In this document: one piece after another, positions 43,701 to 54,471 of the stretch
How the letters are laid out: each line of letters begins with the position of its first letter
How positions within the stretch are numbered: position 1 is the first letter of the stretch
Assembly: GCA_009193035.1 (NCBI GenBank)
Contig: SWDT01000025.1
Location: 62,001 to 126,000 of the forward strand
Length of the DNA stretch: 64,000 nucleotides
Direction: 5' to 3'
From: Halicephalobus mephisto
Lineage: Eukaryota > Nematoda > Chromadorea > Rhabditida > Panagrolaimidae
Translations under genes and position numbers: made by a program
Notes under the pieces: model-generated
Database searches by the model: none
Seen by the model: only the letters and a program-made list of their open reading frames with translations
Told to the model about the DNA's origin: nothing

Positions 43701-45471
43701 GTAAACAGTAAAGCTATGGCGATTCCGAGAGAGAACCTCTGGTAGCGGTGGAAGTAGATCAGAGCGTCCTTCACCCGCGGGACCCACTCCACGCAGAACC
43801 TGGCTGCTTGGTCCAGTCTTCTTTGAGCTTTCAATTCATAAATCTGCTCCTGAACTTTGTTCAAAACACTAGACTTAAATCCAGGAAAATCCCTAAACAT
43901 GTAAGGAAGCGAATTCGATTCTCTCTCTGTCCTCCTAATGTTGTACTGTTCTACCATCTAAAATTCAACTTTCATATATCGATTTCATCAGTTTTACAAT
44001 AATTTACCTGTTGGAGATTAGCACAAGCTGCTTGGTACTTGAATTGAGGAAATCCGTCAAGGAAATCCAGAGGCAAAACTCCGACGCTGTTCATAGGGAC
44101 GGCGATCCCCAGAAGTCCGGAAATAAAAGGAGCGATGTCGACTTGATTGATGACTTGTTTGGAAGCCTTCTTATGGACTCCAGAACCCCAGGCAACGAAA
44201 GGAGTCAAAATCTCATCATCAGTTCCAGATCCGTGGGATCCCCAGTCCGTCATGCCGTGATCCGAAGTGAAAATAAAAGCTGTTTTGTCGTCTTTGAAAA
44301 AATCTCCAAAAATAAAAGAAATATTTTTAATTCCTTCGTCGACGATCCTGATGTTGTCCAGGTACTTCTCGGAGCGGGGCTTGTGGCCGTGTCCGTTGGT
44401 GTCCAGTCCCAATAAATGCAAGAAAAAAATTAATTTGTCTTCTTTCAACTTAATTTTCAAATTTTCATCTGCATCTTTGAAAAATGAATAAACTTTGTCG
44501 AAAACCCATCGATCCAGATTAGCAGCGTCAGAAGCAGCAAAATCTTCTTCGTCATGAGTGTACATCCAAGTTTTTACATTTTTTATTTCGTCAGAAAACA
44601 TAGGAAGAATATCCGGACTGCCCCACATGTAAGAAAACCTACTTTGGTTGAAAACAGAATCGAATTTGACCGGATTGTGCTTCCAGCCCAAAGTCACCGC
44701 CGAGACGTCCTCGTAGAACCCCGCCAGCATCGCCACATGGCCCGGTCTGGATTCCGTCGGCACATGGCTTTTCGAAATCCCCCAGATCCCCGATCCTCGA
44801 CGAATAATCTCATGGAGGAATAAACTTCGATCTGGATTCCCGAACAAAGCACTGGATCTCAGTCCGTCTAAAAAATAAAAGTTCATATAAAGTTCCAAAA
44901 AATCCCAACTTTCATATATGAAAAACCACAAAAATTCATATATGAAAAATCCAAAATCCATATAAAAAAAATTCCGGAAAATTATATATAAAAAAATTTG
45001 GAAAATTAAAGCTTTTTCATATATGAACTTTGGTTTTTTGTATGTTAAAAAGATACACGAAAAGTTTGAAATTCATATATGGAAGATTTTGGAAATTTGT
45101 CAATGGAAAATTCCAAAAATTTGAATGTGGAAAATTTGAAATTCATATATGGAAGATCTTGGAAATTTGTCAATGGAAAATTCTAAAAATTTGAATGTGG
45201 AAAATTTGAAATTCATATATGAAAAATTTTGGATATTTGTCAATGGAAAATTCCAAAAATTTGAATGTGGAAAATTTGAAATTCATATATGAAAAATTTT
45301 AAAAATCAAACCTGCGGAAAAAACAACGACTCTTTTGGCTAATCCGGGTCCCTTAGTGATCGGATGAGGCTTGGTTCCTTTGACAAGGGGGGATTGGTAG
45401 TAAATATCAAAAATGGAATAAAACAGGACCAGATGAACGAAGAACCCTAAAGCGAACAAGTGACGATTCAT
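40724..45471 (-). CDS. pign: GPI ethanolamine phosphate transferase 1 (PIG-N)
   Basis: Seven exons: 45471-45312, 44867-44008, 43957-43665, 43616-43333, 43288-43177, 42728-42223, 41214-40724; 901 aa (human about 930), all phases consistent. Starts with a signal anchor (MNRHLFALGFFVHLVLFYSI) and FDIYYQSPLV. The luminal catalytic domain of the alkaline-phosphatase/sulfatase superfamily has the DGLR metal site, PTESRPGHVAMLAGFYEDVS, and FIFTSDHGMTDWGSHG. About 12 or more hydrophobic segments follow, ending FFGTGNIASLNSFNP and KDEGSWLEIGISIS. Adds ethanolamine phosphate to the first mannose of GPI in the ER. The same strand carries PIG-M, which adds that mannose. Introns are filled with tandem repeats. 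Confidence 0.93.
41400..42170. repeat. ~115 bp tandem repeat in last intron of PIG-N
   Basis: About six diverged copies carrying AAATTAAAGAGTCGAAA, TTTTTAGATCAATTTTAGTG and CGACATTTTGGGTTAATTTA. The middle copies are the most alike. Confidence 0.75.
42830..43130. repeat. ~50 bp repeat in intron 5 of PIG-N
   Basis: Four or so copies of AGATCCTAGAAAAAATTAGG followed by GAATTTTAAAAGGATTCAG. Confidence 0.65.
45015..45300. repeat. ~71 bp tandem repeat in intron 1 of PIG-N
   Basis: Three to four near-identical units: TTGAATGTGGAAAATTTGAA, ATTCATATATGGAAGA, TTTGGAAATTTGTCAATGGA. The last unit ends against exon 1. Each contains the CATATATG motif recurring across the window. Confidence 0.75.
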
Positions 45472-46253
45472 CTTTTTTTTCTTTCATCCACATGATTCAA
45501 TGATGAATCCTCATTTACAATCTAGTTTTGTCGATCGATAATTATGCAAATTTTCGTCGGAAAACAATAAGGATAAGCAGCTATGGACAGATTTGTCACA
45601 TAAACAATTGTCCTTCGAGATCGGACCAACGGTGTGAGTCCTTTCTGGCCAGTTAAGCATTCCAAAAGACTGATTTTCAGGGACAAAGCGGCAAGTTTCG
45701 TTTTTGAAATTCTGAAAATTTATTTCAACAAATATTAAATTTTTTAAAAAACTGATATATATTTTTTTGAATTTTTAAACTCCCGCGTAGACAGTGAATT
45801 TTGTTGAAATGAAAAAAACGGCAAATCTGGTAATTTAAAACTAAAATCGACGCGCCTTGTTCTCGCTCGCTCTCTTTTTTTCTTTTACCTAAATTTTAGA
45901 TGTTTTTATAAATTTTTAAAGTCGTTTTTGGGGAATCTTTAATTTTTACAATAGTGATATTTTTTAAAATTCCTGAATTCTTGCGCAGAGAAGGTAGAAC
46001 TTTATAAAAAAGGGAAAAAATGGAAATTTCGTCAAAAATTTTTAAATTTTAAACTTTCTTGAAAAATTTTTGAAATTCTTCTCGAGACAATTTTAAAAAA
46101 AATTTTATTTATTTTTTCAATAATACAATTTTAATTTAAAACTTTAATATAATTTTATGAAAAATTTTAATTTAAAATATTTTATTTTTAAAACCTCGCT
46201 AAAAACGTTGGAATCGACCAGCAATACTCGTGACAAATTTCGGCAATTAAAAA
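45472..46253. other. spacer between PIG-N and the kinase
   Basis: Presumed PIG-N promoter and 3' flank of the kinase. 45480-45700 has mixed composition; the rest is AT-rich. No gene seen. Confidence 0.45.
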
Positions 46254-47048
46254 TTAATTTTCCACTGATCCTGGGAAGAAAACAGGGTCGAGATTTCCTT
46301 GATCCGCCAGACACCAGTCTAATCCTTGAAAAAAATCATTTTCTTTAATATTTTTTAAAGAATATCGAATTTTGGGGTTTTTTAAAAGCATTTTTTCAAT
46401 TAATTTTTCGAAAATTGATAAATTTCCTGAAAAATTCGGTTTTTTTTCGACGACGGATCTGATATCCTCGAAAGCCCGGATTCCGTAGAACAACTCAAAT
46501 ACAGTACACCCCAGAGACCAGACGTCGCTCTTGAAACTGCAGCCTTTTCGTTCCAGGACCTCCGGGGCGATGTACCCCAAGGACCCCCGGATTTCTTTGC
46601 TTTCGTTTTTTACAAAAAACGCGCTTCCGAAATCGATCAACTTCACATGGCCGGACGTCGTTAATCCGATATTCCCTGGCTTGACGTCGTTGTGGAGGAT
46701 CCTTAATCCATGGAGATATCCTAAAGAACAAACAACTTCCGCGAAAATCGGCTTCAGTTCTTCTGAAGTCAATCTGCCTCCAGGTATACTGTATTTGATT
46801 TCTTCCAAAGTCATCCCTCGAATCAGATCCATCACGATGAAGATTTTCGTTTCTACGACTTCTACAGTATGACAGTTGATCAATAAAGGATGATTCAGAA
46901 GTTTCAAAATTTCCACTTCTTGCATGGCAATTTTAAATCCTTTTTGATCTTCAAAATCCACAACTTTGACAGCAAACGATCTAGAATCCATCTTCGCTTC
47001 AGAAACGACCCCAAAAGTCCCCCTTCCGAGTTCCTTAATCATCTCCAT
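46254..47048 (-). CDS. divergent Ser/Thr-type protein kinase
   Basis: A 264-aa protein that is essentially one kinase domain: glycine loop GRGTFG (8-13), AVK (Lys28), catalytic loop HNDVKPGN (119-126), DFG (139-141), APE (161-163), SDVWSLGC. All catalytic residues are present, but HRD is HND, so it is a non-RD kinase. The ATG follows TTTCAG, acceptor ending at 47051. A 46-bp exon at 47436-47391 with good splice sites joins in frame (…DKVDRF-K) and may be 5' UTR or a coding extension. No close named family recognised; small kinases of this sort are common in nematode germline sets. Lies between two GPI-pathway genes on the same strand. Confidence 0.8.
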   Translation of the reverse strand: MEMIKELGRGTFGVVSEAKMDSRSFAVKVVDFEDQKGFKIAMQEVEILKLLNHPLLINCHTVEVVETKIFIVMDLIRGMTLEEIKYSIPGGRLTSEELKPIFAEVVCSLGYLHGLRILHNDVKPGNIGLTTSGHVKLIDFGSAFFVKNESKEIRGSLGYIAPEVLERKGCSFKSDVWSLGCTVFELFYGIRAFEDIRSVVEKKPNFSGNLSIFEKLIEKMLLKNPKIRYSLKNIKENDFFQGLDWCLADQGNLDPVFFPGSVEN

Positions 47049-48382
47049 TTCTGAAACCAATCACTAAAATCCCTGAAAATTTAAAAATATTTTCGAAATT
47101 TTCTAATTTTTCAAAATTTACTGGAAAATTTTCGAATTTCTCAAAACTGCAAAAATTCGTAAAGTCTTCCAGAATCCAATAAGTTCAAATTTCCAGAATT
47201 CAGCAAAGATTCAGAAATTTTCGGAAATTCTTTGTTTTTAAAAGCTTTCAAAATTTAACAAATTTGGAAAATTTTTGAAATTTTTTAGATTTTCGTTAAA
47301 ATTTCCAAAATTTAATGAATTTTAAAATCTAAAATTCGTGTAAAAAAAATTTTCGACTTTCATAATATTATTCAAATTAAAATCACTTACTGAATCTGTC
47401 AACTTTGTCCGAGTTCAAAGACCTAAGATTTGTTTTCTGGAAGTAAATAAACTTTTACAGTTTACAAACTTATCTCAGTTTCGAGTGTGTTCATTTTTCA
47501 GCATTTTTCGCCAGACATTCGTTGAGAAATCCTTGAGTTCTCGACGAGGAAGTGTATCACTAATTATCCAGACAAAACTCGAACGTCATTGTCAAATAGT
47601 AAACAAAATTTCGATGAGTTCATGTTCAAACAGGTTACGGTAAGAATAAAAAAGTAAAACTTGTCTGGAGATTTCTACTTCAACAAAAACCATATCGTGG
47701 GCTTCGATATTCCTCAGCTTTTAATCCATTCACTGTAATTTCATGTTTTATATATCAACAAACGGTTTAAGCAACAGCAGTAATGAACTAATCAAGTTTT
47801 TGGAATACAGATCGTTGACTTCAGGATATACAGAGCTAGACACAGAATACAGATTCAGAACATAGACAGTTGTATTTAGAATCTGGAGAGCTGAAGTTAG
47901 AAAATGGACAGACCTAGAATCCAGAGAGTTAGGTTCAGAAGATAAACAATGAGCTTCAGGATGAAAAAATCAGATTTCTAATAAAGATTCAAAACATAGA
48001 CTATTGAATTCAGAATACAGAGAGTTGAACCTAAAAGTATAAACTCAGAATCTGGAAAGTCAGACTTATAACACAAATAGCTCCAGAAAGCATATCTCGA
48101 ACATACAAAAATCGAGAATGCAGACCATTGACTTCAGAATACAGAATTCAACCTGGAAAACAAACAGACTTTAAACATACATAAGTATCTTTAGAATATG
48201 GACAATGAAATACAAAAATAAGCAATTTTTAACGACCAAAATTCACGAAGACCGGCATAAAATTAAAACTTCGAAATTTCTCACATTAGGCTCCATTCGT
48301 TCCACAAACAAACAAGCGGACTTGTCACGATCTTGCAGGAATTCGCTGCGGGAACCGATCTTGTGTTTCGTAACGCACCGAC
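47049..48382. other. spacer between the kinase and PIG-M, with degenerate 30-bp repeats
   Basis: 47391-47436 is a candidate upstream exon of the kinase. 47780-48220 is a degenerate array of short units (GAATACAGA, GTTGACTTCAGAATAC, GAACATAGAC). 48243-48382 is open in two frames but outside the PIG-M stop, and has no recognisable product. Confidence 0.5.
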
Positions 48383-50247
48383 TTAATCTTCTTTGGATTT
48401 TCCTTCTATCAGAGCTAATTGTTGTTCTTTCGTTCTGTACAACTTGATTACAGTAACCATTATCCATGAATTGATAAATAAAAACAAAATAGAAGCTGCC
48501 CAAATTAGAATAAACGTGTTCCAACCTTGGAATTCCAGCAAGTACGCGAATGAGAGCCAAATCCCCTGACCGATATACCAAACCAGGACCAATTTTAAAA
48601 ATTGACTAGTCGTAATCTAAAATAATCATAATATAAAAATTAAACAATTTTAATTAAAATTAAATAATTTTAAGCACTTTTTAATAAAAATTAAATAATT
48701 TTAAGCACTTTTTAATTAAAATTAAATAATTTTAAGCACTTTTTAATTTAAATTAAATAATTTTAAACAAACCTGGAGAGAATTGGCAATTATTGGAGTG
48801 AAAATTATATACCAGATGAAATATTGACTTGTGCAGACTTTGTTGAAAGAAACAAAGCCTAAAGTCGTCAAAAACCAGCAAAATTCGAGATCATGAGCAT
48901 ACTTCAAAGCAAATCCTATTACTGTAGCCAATTGAGGAACAAAAGCACTTGTTGAAATCCATTTGAGCAGATCAGGATTATCTGATGAAAGATATATCGA
49001 CAAAAAATAAGGCGAAAAATTATGTTTCGGATCTATTCGAGAAAAATGGTAAAAAATAAATTGATGAACTCCGAAATTACCGTACAGTAAATAACATGCA
49101 AAAATAACAAAAATAAAACACATAACAGCTATCTGAAATAATAATTATTAAAATTTTTCAAAAAACTTTTAAAAAATTATTTTTAAAAATTTTTAAATTC
49201 TTTAAAAAAATTAATTTTTTTAATTTAAGGAACTTTTTTAATTAAAAAATAACTTACGAAAGCGTAGATGTATCCTTTCCAGTTTTTTAAAGATTTTTGA
49301 ACGAAATCCTTAAATCCAAAAATTTTTTCTGAATAAACAAAATGCAAAAAAACCGAAGGTAGATAAATAATTGGATAAATCCTCAAATGTATAGCTCCAA
49401 ACCCGTGGATTAAAGCGGCCAGAATCCAGTTCCCGGTTCTGATGTAGTAAAGTGAAGCCAGAATCGCCAAAGAATGAAGAGAATCCGCGCTTCCTCTGGC
49501 AGAAATAACAATCGTCATCGGATTAAAGAGCCAAAGAGCATTAACACCAGAAACACTGTCGAATTCTTCTGGAATATTTCCGTCAGAATCCGCAAATTGA
49601 GCATTTTGTGAACGACGAATCTTCAGAAGCAGCCATCCTACGACGATATCCGCGAAACAAAAAAGAATCTTCCCTAAATTTCCAAATTTCTATAAAAATC
49701 CAAAAATAAGCAATTCCATACGCAAATATGCTTCTAAAACAGCATTTCCATATACAAGTATGTTTAGAAACTCAAATTTCTACATACAAGCATATTTGCA
49801 AAAAAGTACTTCCATATATGAATAAACTTATAAAAAAGTACTTCCATATATGAACACACTTTTCAATCAGTAGTTTCATATATCAATATGTTTTCAAATT
49901 AATTTATTTACAATAAAACCCACCAAAATCGGGAAAACTAACGACAGGAACCAAGAGCCAAGCCAGGAAAGGACTGTAGCGGTAAGTAGGGCTCAAATAT
50001 GGAGATTTGCCTTGGGAAACATAACTAGCGCCTTCAGAAAATACCTTATAGTCGATATCTGTGAAGTTTACCTGCAATAAAAGTAAAGTCATATATGAAG
50101 TAAAATTACAAAGCTTACATGAAAGAAATAATCGTGGAATTGAGCGTAGAAAACGACAGCAAGTCTGATTCCGAATGCAGCTCCCAGATTCTTGATATCA
50201 TCAGAATTCTGTTTCCGAAGTTTAGCTAACTTAATTGGATCTGACAT
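48383..50247 (-). CDS. pigm: GPI mannosyltransferase 1 (PIG-M)
   Basis: Five exons: 50247-50119, 50071-49943, 49689-49258, 49132-48773, 48616-48383; 427 aa (human 423), all in phase 0. Motifs in order: TDIDYKVF with the catalytic DxD-type acids (Asp48, Asp50), GKSPYLSPTYRYSPFLAWLL, NPMTIVISARGSAD, LRIYPIIYLPS, RIDPKHNFSPYFLSIYL, SFNKVCTSQYFIWY, YIGQGIWLSFAYLLEFQG. About ten membrane segments. Uses dolichol-phosphate mannose to add the first mannose to GPI in the ER. The exon 2 end rests on a GTTAGT donor at 49942, chosen because it is the only one keeping phase. Shares a 507-bp divergent spacer with RtcB. Confidence 0.93.
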
Positions 50248-50754
50248 TGTTGAATAAAAAAATAAAAAATTTAAAAATTTAAGAAATTTGAATAAAGTCA
50301 GTCAAGTCTTTTTTTGAAGAAATTGAATCAAAAACGCCCGATTTTCCAAAATACTTCCTCACTTGTTGTTTGGTAGTCCGGCCAATTTAATCAAATCTAG
50401 CATCATCGAGCAAAAAATCAAAAAAGGTAAGAGGCACTGCAATACAGCCAATCAAATTGTTTCTCCAAAAAGAATTGTAAGCAAAAGTCCGATTTGCCAA
50501 ACTCGTTTTTCAGTTCTTCCGAAATGTGGTTAATTCTATTGCAATTGAGGTTGTCGGGCAAGAAAGAGACTAGGGAAAAATAATCAGAACAACTTTGAAT
50601 ATGCCAATGAAGTTTTTTTTGAAAAAACAAATGAGTCGAAAAAGTCCGATTTGCCAAAAGTGCAATTTTGTCAGTTTACGTATTTATTGTCCTATTTCGT
50701 AATTTTGGTTGTTATTTGTTGTTTATTCTTTTATTATTTAGGAAATCCATCAAG
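50248..50754. promoter_or_regulatory. divergent PIG-M / RtcB promoter region
   Basis: Three related boxes GTCCGATTTGCCA (near 50487 and 50645, and CGCCCGATTTTCCA near 50335), spaced about 150 bp, fill the spacer. TTATTTAG ends at 50740 just before the RtcB leader. No protein gene is supportable. Confidence 0.45.
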
Positions 50755-52406
50755 ATGCCTCGTACGTTTGAGGAAGAATGCGGATTCATCGAGAGGATCT
50801 CTCCTGTGGCTTACAAAATCAAAAAAGGATTCGTCCCCGGCATGAATGTAAATGTTCGTTTTTAAAAATCTCCATATATGATTTTTCCAGGTCGAAGGTA
50901 AATTCTATGTGAATTCTAATCTGGAGAAGTTGATGTTCGACGAATTGGAGCAGTCCTTCGGGAAAGGCGGGATCGGAGGATTCACGCCGGCCGTCAAGCA
51001 AGTGGCGAATGTCGCTTCTTTGCCGGCGATTGTCGGCGTAAGTAGTTTGTTTCCATATATCGATTCCCACCCTCCGATCTTCAGCACTCCATAGGACTCC
51101 CGGATATCCACTCAGGCTACGGGTTTGCCATCGGGAACATAGCTGCCTTCGATACTTCGAATCCAGCCGCCATTGTGTCTCCCGGAGGCGTCGGTTTCGA
51201 CATCAACTGCGGTGTCCGCTTGATTAGGACGAATTTGTTCGAAAAAGACGTCGCTCCATACAAGGAGCAGCTAACGCAGTCGCTTTTCGACCATATTCCA
51301 GTAGGAGTCGGATCCCAAGGAATCATCCCGATCAAAGCCAAGGACTTCGAAGAATGCCTTCTCTACGGAATGGATTGGACTCTTCGGGAGGGATACAGCT
51401 GGCCAGAAGACAAGGAACACTGCGAGGAGTACGGCAGAATGCTGCAAGCAGATCCGTCGAAAGTTTCCACGAGAGCGAAGAAGAGGGGACTTCCTCAGCT
51501 GGGGACTCTCGGTGCTGGCAACCACTATGGAGAAGTCCAAGTTGTTGATGAAATCTATGACAAACATGCCGCGGCTAAGATGGGAATAGAAGATGTCGGT
51601 CAAGTCGTCGTGATGGTCCACTGTGGCTCCAGAGGTTTAGGTCATCAAGTAGCGACGGATTCCCTTGTGGAAATGGAACGCGCCATGGCCAGAGATAACA
51701 TCTTCGTCAACGACCGTCAGCTGGCCTGCGCGAGAATCAGAAGCGAAGAAGGCCAGAATTACCTGAAAGGAATGGCCGCAGCTGCCAATTTTGCCTGGGT
51801 AAATCGGTCCTGCATGACGTTCTGTGTCAGACAAGTACGTTTTTTACGATTTCCAAATTTCTAAAATAACCATTCCAGGCATTCAGTAGAATCTTCAACT
51901 CGTCTCCAGATGACTTGGACATGCACGTCATTTACGACGTTTCCCACAACATTGCCAAATTTGAAGAACATTGGATCGACGGAAGACCCAAGGAACTCTG
52001 TGTTCATAGAAAAGGATCCACGAGGGCCTTCGGACCACATCATCCACTGATCCCCGTGGACTACCAGCTGACAGGACAGCCAGTTCTCATCGGAGGTTCT
52101 ATGGGTACTTGCAGCTACGTCCTCACTGGCACTACCCAAGGAATGAAGGAAACGTTTGGAACTACCTGCCACGGGGCTGGAAGGGCCATGTCTAGAGCAA
52201 AATCGAGAAGAAATCTGTCATTTGAAACAGTGCTGGAGAATTTGAAGCAAAAAGGAATCTCCATCAGAGTTGCTTCGCCGAAGTTGGTCATGGAAGAAGC
52301 GCCAGAATCCTACAAGAACGTAACGGACGTAGTTAACACTTGTCATGAAGCAGGAATCAGCAACAAAGCAATCAAGTTGAGACCGATAGCTGTCATCAAG
52401 GGATAA
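50755..52406 (+). CDS. rtcb-1: RNA-splicing ligase RtcB
   Basis: Exons 50755-50847, 50891-51037, 51085-51834, 51879-52406; 505 aa, exactly the human length. Very strong match throughout: [44 protein letters not shown] with metal ligands Asp119 and Cys122, [46 protein letters not shown], and TTCHGAGR with guanylylated His428. Joins tRNA exon halves and the XBP-1 mRNA in the unfolded protein response, using GTP and Mn. Introns are 43-47 bp. AATAAA at 52436-52441. Confidence 0.97.
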
Positions 52407-52922
52407 TGGGGTTTTTTTGTTGAGTTTTTTGGGAAAATAAAAAGTTTGGCTCAGGATTGTACTACGATCATCAGCGAGGGGGATCGTTTCCCACTAAGAC
52501 CGCCCTAGTCGCACTTTCATCATCGGCAAAGAATCGAACTCGGGCCTCTCCAATGTGGGCCAGAAATCAGACCACTGAACTGAAGAAACGGCCATGTATT
52601 GTTTCGGAAATTAAATCAATTTCTCCAGTGTTTGAAGCTGGTTTTTGAGTAATTTAATTTTATTCAACTTTATCCCCTCCAGATTTAATCTATTTTCAAT
52701 TGACGTCATTTGTTAGTTGGAGATAAAAGTCTATCTGTGGATAAGAAGATAAACCGAAAATGCAAAGAGAAAAGCGGTTTTCACACAACGCCAGAGTATA
52801 TTTCGAAATTTGCAGTTACCCGATTTTCAGTCATCTCTGTTGTCTTGTGATCCAGTTTTTTGTTTTTTATTCAATTTTGATTATTATTTGTTGTCTTCTA
52901 CATTGTCCTCGACTGATTCAGA
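52407..52922. other. spacer between RtcB and YJU2
   Basis: RtcB 3' UTR, the tRNA-like sequence below, and the YJU2 promoter with ATTGACGTCATTTG (CRE-like, near 52698). GATTCAG directly precedes the YJU2 ATG. No protein gene seen. Confidence 0.5.
52521..52593 (-). pseudogene. tRNA-derived sequence (SINE head or tRNA pseudogene)
   Basis: The minus strand reads GGCCGTTTCTTCAGTTCAGT, GGTCTGATTTCTGGCCCACA, TTGGAGAGGCCCGAGTTCGA, TTC. A-box-like TTCAGTTCAGTGG and B-box GAGTTCGATTC are correctly ordered and spaced for a tRNA. The anticodon stem does not pair well and the acceptor ends do not match, so it is not a working tRNA. Confidence 0.45.
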
Positions 52923-54471
52923 ATGACGGGAACAGAAAGAAAAGTCTTCCAGGTAGGCGGATTTTTGAATTTTCATATATCGATTTTATTTTTTTTAAGT
53001 AATTTTTCAAATTTCATATATCAATTTTAATTTTCAACGAAGAATTTATACATTTTTTGGCTTTTTTATATCAATTTCGGTTTTAAGGAATAATTTTATA
53101 TAACTTTTGAAGTTTATATATGGATTTTATTTTTTAATGAGTCATCTTGATTTTTCTCGATTTCTAGATTTCATATATCAATTTTGGTTTTTAGAAAGGA
53201 TTTAATCATTGCAAAGGCTTGATATATGAATTTAGATTTTTAGCGAAGAATTTTGCGGTTTTTAAAATTTCACACATCGATTTTTATAAATCACTTAATT
53301 TTTCCCAATTTCTAGACTTCATATATCAATTTCGGTTTTTAGAAAGGATTTTAATAGTTGGATATATGAATTTTTGTTTTTTATGAATTATTCTTTGGTT
53401 GTTTTTGGAAATTTCATATATGAGGTTTTTTATGATTTTAGTTTTCTTGTTTTTCAGAAATATTATCCTCCGGATTTCGATCCTACGAAGCTCCCGAAGG
53501 CCAAAGGTAAGCGGAATCGTCAGTTTGTGCAGCGAGTGATGGTCCCGTTCAATATGCAATGCAACACTTGTCACGAATACATATATAAAGGAAAAAAATT
53601 CAACATGAGAAGAGAGACGGCAGAAGGAGAGAATTATCTCGGATTGAAGATTTTCCGGTTCTATTTTCGATGTCCCAACTGCATAGCGGATATTTCGTTC
53701 AAAACGGATCTGGAAAACTGCGACTATATCCAGGAACACGGCGCCACGAGGTTGTTTGACGCTTTTAAATTTTACAATGAACAAGCGAAACAAGAGGACG
53801 CCGAACTGGAGGCGGAGAAGAACGACCCGATGAAGATGCTCGAAAAAAGAACGAAGATGAGTAAGCAAGAGATGCAGGCCATGGGGGAGCTCGAGGAAAT
53901 CCAGGAACTGAACAGAAGAAACGAGAAAATAGATCCCCGAGATTTCATTTTGGATGACAAAAAGAAAGCTTTTCTACTAGCGGAAATCCAAAAACAACAA
54001 GAAGAAGAAGATGAAGAATTCGTCCGACAAGCCTTCAACAAAGTCCAAAGCGGCGGGAAAATCATCAAGAGGATCGAGGACGACGAAGACGAACTTTCTT
54101 CTAGAGGAAGTTTGTTGTTTCCGACTAAGCCCAGGAACTCCGGACAGAAGGAATTGATGGAGACTTTGCTTTGTGGACAAACGAAGCAAATTTCTGATCC
54201 TGGGTCTTCTACAGTAATCAACCCACCGCAACAGCAATCGAATCCGACGAAGGACAGACTGAAGGGACTAATTGTGAGGAAAAGGAAAGCCGATCCAGAA
54301 GATCCTAAGATATCCCAGTCTCCAGATGTCCCTGGTCCTAGTGGAATCCGGAATCCCAAACCTCCGGATCAATCAAGTTCTGTTTTGTCTAAATCCCAAA
54401 ATTCAACAACCCCTCAGGCAAAACAGAAAGTTTTATCTTCTTTAGCAGCGTACGGGTCGGATTCGGATTGA
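52923..54471 (+). CDS. splicing factor YJU2 (CCDC94/CWC16 family)
   Basis: Exons 52923-52952 and 53458-54471; 347 aa. N-terminus TERKVFQKYYPPDFDPTKLP, then a zinc-binding CxxC pair (Cys45/48 in QCNTCHEYIYKGKKFN and Cys82/85 in RCPNC), FKTDLENCDY, EHGATR, then a charged coiled region around NDPMKMLEKRTKMSK. A low-complexity tail ends LSSLAAYGSDSD, matching the YJU2 C-terminus. YJU2 joins the spliceosome for the first catalytic step. CCDC130 is the nearest alternative; the KYYPPDFDP start and the tail favour YJU2. The 505-bp intron contains several CATATATCAATTT repeats. Confidence 0.93.
52970..53440. repeat. CATATATNAATTT-rich repeats in the YJU2 intron
   Basis: At least eight units of 50-110 bp centred on TTTCATATATCAATTTTGGT-like sequence with TTTTTAGAAAGGATT or TTTAGCGAAGAATTT between them. 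Confidence 0.65.

Noticed and set aside
53772..54359. 195-codon minus-strand frame
   Set aside because: Antisense of the acidic/charged YJU2 exon; Ser-rich product is an artefact of Glu/Lys codons.
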